The notes under the pieces were generated by a model. The model saw nothing but the letters and a program-made list of their open reading frames with translations, searched no databases and was not told where the DNA came from. A stretch of 8,923 nucleotides of DNA from NCBI GenBank assembly GCA_900554205.1, contig USGM01000121.1:1-8923 (forward strand). The letters are read 5' to 3'. This document shows, in pieces, positions 6,638 to 8,923 of this stretch; the stretch's first letter is position 1, and every line of letters begins with the position of its first letter. This stretch comes from an uncultured Lachnospiraceae bacterium (GTDB lineage Bacteria; Bacillota; Clostridia; Lachnospirales; Lachnospiraceae). The translations under genes were made by a program, and so were the position numbers.

Positions 6638-8145
6638 CAGCTGAGCCCTCCTTCCTTCTTGGCCTGCTTCGGCTTTCTGCCGAGCTTTGTCCGGATCTTT
6701 TCGCCAAGGAATTTATTGTAGATCACCAGGAACGCAATCAGCACGATAATCACTGTCATAATCACGTTCATGTTCTGCGTCAGGATCTCGTTCCGGTATC
6801 TCTTGTAGGCGATGGAGTAATACTTGCGGTTCATGCCGAGTTCCAGATATTCCATTGCCTTTTTGTTGTCTCCGGCTGTCAGATAAGCCTTACCCATACC
6901 GGTGTTCGCCAGCTCATTGTTCTCATCCAGTCTCAGAACGGCTTCCCACTTCTCGATTGCCTGTGCCTCGTCGCCGTCATAACGGAGTCCGACAGCATCG
7001 TTAATCAGTGAACCGTATTCCGTCTCTGCAAAGACAAGTACGGCATTCTGGTAAGCGTCCAGCACGATGATCTGATCGTCGATCGCCTCGATGGCAACCG
7101 GTGTTGTGAAGGTTCCCTGCTGGCTTCCCAGTCCGCCGAAAATATAGAGCAGGTTTCCTTCCTTATCGTATGTAAAGATACGTCCGCGCTTTCTGTCAAG
7201 CAGGGAGTAGATACCTCTTCCGCGGTAAACAACGTCGATAAATTCACTGGCTCCGCCGTAATCACCGTACACACCGAACTGAAGATCTCCGCCGAGGTTT
7301 TCGTTCTCACCCTTCTGGATGACATCCTCTCCTCTCGGATTCAGTCTTCTCACGCCCTGGATTCCTGCGGAGTCGATGTTGGAGGCATATACGAAGCCGT
7401 CACTGTCAATGTCGATTCCGGTAAACTCTGTCGGAATGTACAGCTGCTGTTTCGCTCTCTCCTCCTTGCTGGCAAGTCTCTTCCAGAACTTCTCCCAGAG
7501 AGTAATCTTAACCTCGATCGTTCCGAAGTAGCCGGTGAAATCTCCCGTGTTCTCAAATACCAGAATACCTTCAAAGGCATTCTTTGCGATACAGTAGACA
7601 CGGTCTGCATAGTCAACCGTTACCTTCAACGGTATAAAGTCGAAGCCCTCTTCCAGAATCTCGGACTGTGGATTGTCAATGATCTTGACGAACTCACCCT
7701 CCGGGGTAAGTACAACAATTCTCTTGTTGTCCGTGTCCGCCACATAGAGCTGATTGTTGGAGGAAACGCACACGCCGTTCGGTGTCTTAAAGCCATCCTC
7801 CACTCCATCTCTGGTAAAGCTGTCGATGATCCTGACCGCCTCGGTCATGTCACGGTTCAGCACAACGATACGGTTGTTCTTGGTGTCTGCAATATAGATC
7901 TCGCCGTTCGGCGCCTTGCAGATGTCCTGCGGCTCGTTGAAGGAGGTAATGCCGAGCTCCTGTCCCGTCACGCTCCCCGACGGAACATATGCCGCCGGTG
8001 TCATGACGATATACTCACGATAGTTGTAATTGTAGGTGTCGTAGGGAAGCTCCTCCGCTCTCACGGTTTCGCCCACAGTGGTAAACATGACTGCAAGGCC
8101 GAGGAGGAAAGCAGCTGACTTTTTTATCAAATTCGCTTTTTTCAT
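6637..8145 (-). CDS. Secreted NHL-repeat beta-propeller with TPR-like helices and C-terminal membrane anchor
   Basis: 502 residues. Signal peptide with KK-rich start, hydrophobic core and probable cleavage after VRA at residue 30. NHL-type propeller blades follow: FNEPQDICKAPNGEIYIADT..NRIVVLN at 69-97 and a second copy at about 118-147 (KTPNGVCVSSNNQLYVADT..KRIVVL). Weaker blades extend to about residue 375, including one with GRIFTYDKEGNLLYIFGG. Residues about 381-449 form TPR-like paired helices (EAQAIEKWEAVLRLDENN, then GKAYLTAGDNKKAMEYLE). A single membrane segment at about 461-476 is followed by a Lys/Arg-rich tail, so the propeller and TPR should be outside and the tail inside. The start has GGGAGG 7 nt upstream, 13 nt after the permease stop. 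Propellers and TPRs usually bind partners or ligands, so a scaffold or glycan-sensing role is plausible. Function is not known. Confidence 0.85.
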   Translation of the reverse strand: MKKANLIKKSAAFLLGLAVMFTTVGETVRAEELPYDTYNYNYREYIVMTPAAYVPSGSVTGQELGITSFNEPQDICKAPNGEIYIADTKNNRIVVLNRDMTEAVRIIDSFTRDGVEDGFKTPNGVCVSSNNQLYVADTDNKRIVVLTPEGEFVKIIDNPQSEILEEGFDFIPLKVTVDYADRVYCIAKNAFEGILVFENTGDFTGYFGTIEVKITLWEKFWKRLASKEERAKQQLYIPTEFTGIDIDSDGFVYASNIDSAGIQGVRRLNPRGEDVIQKGENENLGGDLQFGVYGDYGGASEFIDVVYRGRGIYSLLDRKRGRIFTYDKEGNLLYIFGGLGSQQGTFTTPVAIEAIDDQIIVLDAYQNAVLVFAETEYGSLINDAVGLRYDGDEAQAIEKWEAVLRLDENNELANTGMGKAYLTAGDNKKAMEYLELGMNRKYYSIAYKRYRNEILTQNMNVIMTVIIVLIAFLVIYNKFLGEKIRTKLGRKPKQAKKEGGLS

Positions 8146-8158
8146 TCTGTGCCTCCCG

Positions 8159-8923
8159 TCAATCCTTCATACCTGATGTCGTCATCGTCTCTAAGACGTT
8201 GTTCTGACAGATCAGGAAGAAAATAATAGGTACTGCTGCAACGATAAAGGTAACCGCCGCTGCCGCTCCGGCTCTCGCCGTGCCGCCTGCCGTAATCTGC
8301 TGCAGGGAATACTGCAAAGGCTTCAGCTCCTCGTTTCTCAGGAACAGGCTTCCCGTGTTGCCCCACATCTGCTGGAACTGGAAGATGGCAAGTGTCAGCC
8401 ATGCGGGCTTAACGTTCGGCATAACGATCGACCAGAAGATTCTCCACTCGGATGCGCCGTCCAGTCTTGCCGACTCCATCAGGGAATCCGGCAGCTGCTC
8501 CATGAACTGCTTCATCAGGTAAAGTCCCATACCGAACGAGAAAGCCGGAAGGACAAGTGCAGCGTAGGTATTGTTGATATGCAGCCAGCTGATGATCAGG
8601 TACTGCGGGATCTGTGTTACCGTCCAGGAGAACATCATGGATAAAACGACCATGCTGAACAGGATGTTCTTTCCCGGGAACTTATGCTTTGCCAGCGGAT
8701 AAGCTGCAAGGGATGCACAGAGCACGTGTCCCACCATACCGCCGCCGGTGATGATGATCGTGTTCAGTATGTATCTGGAGAACGGCACCCATGAGTTGTT
8801 CATCAGTACAAACAGGTCTGAGAAGTTCTCTAGTGTCGGGTTCCGCACAAAAATCTTCGGCGGGAACTGATAGATTTCATCCAGCGGCTTCAACGCGTTG
8901 TTGATAATCATAACCAGCGGAAG
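8159..8923 (-). CDS. Sugar ABC transporter permease, MalG type (5' end off window)
   Basis: About 254 residues are visible. A Met codon at 8911 is internal: the frame stays open upstream of it (Leu-Pro-Leu-Val), and the opening LPLVMIINNALKPLDE is normally preceded by the first membrane helix in this family. Next come an FPPKIFVRNPTLENF extracellular stretch, several hydrophobic helices, and the EAA loop around 8440-8480 (ESARLDGASEWRIFWSIVMP). The C-terminus ends VLETMTTSGMKD, a common MalG-like tail. By family it would pair with a MalF-type subunit to import sugars. That partner is not in the window and is presumably just upstream. It is clearly different from the other MalG-type gene at 1447-2457, so the operon seems to encode two transporters, or one with an alternative subunit. 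Confidence 0.92.
   Translation of the reverse strand, partial: LPLVMIINNALKPLDEIYQFPPKIFVRNPTLENFSDLFVLMNNSWVPFSRYILNTIIITGGGMVGHVLCASLAAYPLAKHKFPGKNILFSMVVLSMMFSWTVTQIPQYLIISWLHINNTYAALVLPAFSFGMGLYLMKQFMEQLPDSLMESARLDGASEWRIFWSIVMPNVKPAWLTLAIFQFQQMWGNTGSLFLRNEELKPLQYSLQQITAGGTARAGAAAAVTFIVAAVPIIFFLICQNNVLETMTTSGMKD

Noticed and set aside
8142..8402. Minus-strand open frame of 86 codons overlapping the permease end and the NHL-TPR start
   Set aside because: It is a shifted frame inside the permease gene, whose frame gives a canonical MalG-type C-terminus and a normal stop at 8159.
8159..8911. Permease taken as complete with a start at 8911
   Set aside because: The frame is open to the window edge, and family members have an additional N-terminal helix before this point, so this Met is internal.

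Overview
The window reads as one stretch of a single operon. Seven genes all lie on the minus strand and are transcribed from high to low coordinates, with spacings of 12-49 nt or 1-nt start/stop overlaps. Both ends are open: the rightmost gene has lost its 5' end and the leftmost its 3' end. Base composition is near 50% GC by eye, most starts carry strong AGGAGG-type ribosome binding sites, and the lipoprotein signal ending MTAC-GG is of a style common in Clostridia. I infer a Bacillota member, most likely Lachnospiraceae-like. I cannot name a species.

In transcription order: (1) 8923-8159, a MalG-type sugar ABC permease whose 5' end is off the window. (2) 8145-6637, a secreted, membrane-anchored NHL-type beta-propeller followed by TPR-like helices and a C-terminal membrane segment. 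(3) 6637-6005, a Yip1-domain polytopic membrane protein. (4) 5992-3404, a large protein of the DUF5696 type with an N-terminal anchor and a probable glycosidase-like extracellular body. (5) 3404-2472, a MalF-type permease with an unusually long extracellular segment. (6) 2457-1447, a second MalG-type permease with N- and C-terminal extensions. (7) 1397-1, a lipoprotein with one carbohydrate-binding-like jelly-roll domain followed by a tandem 130-residue repeat, cut by the window edge.

The likely theme is capture and uptake of a glycan at the surface of a Gram-positive cell. The lipoprotein would bind polymer, the DUF5696 protein might act on glycan, and the CUT1-family permeases would import oligosaccharides. 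No ATPase gene is visible; CUT1 systems of Bacillota often share a genome-encoded MsmX/MsmK-type ATPase. No typical solute-binding protein is visible either, and the CBM-like lipoprotein lies where one might be expected after a permease pair. The NHL-TPR / Yip1 / DUF5696 trio is the least understood part. Its position between permease genes and its translational coupling suggest an accessory membrane complex for the transporter. That is inference, not established function.

No RNA genes, mobile elements, CRISPR arrays, convincing promoters or terminators were seen. No gap between genes exceeds 49 nt.
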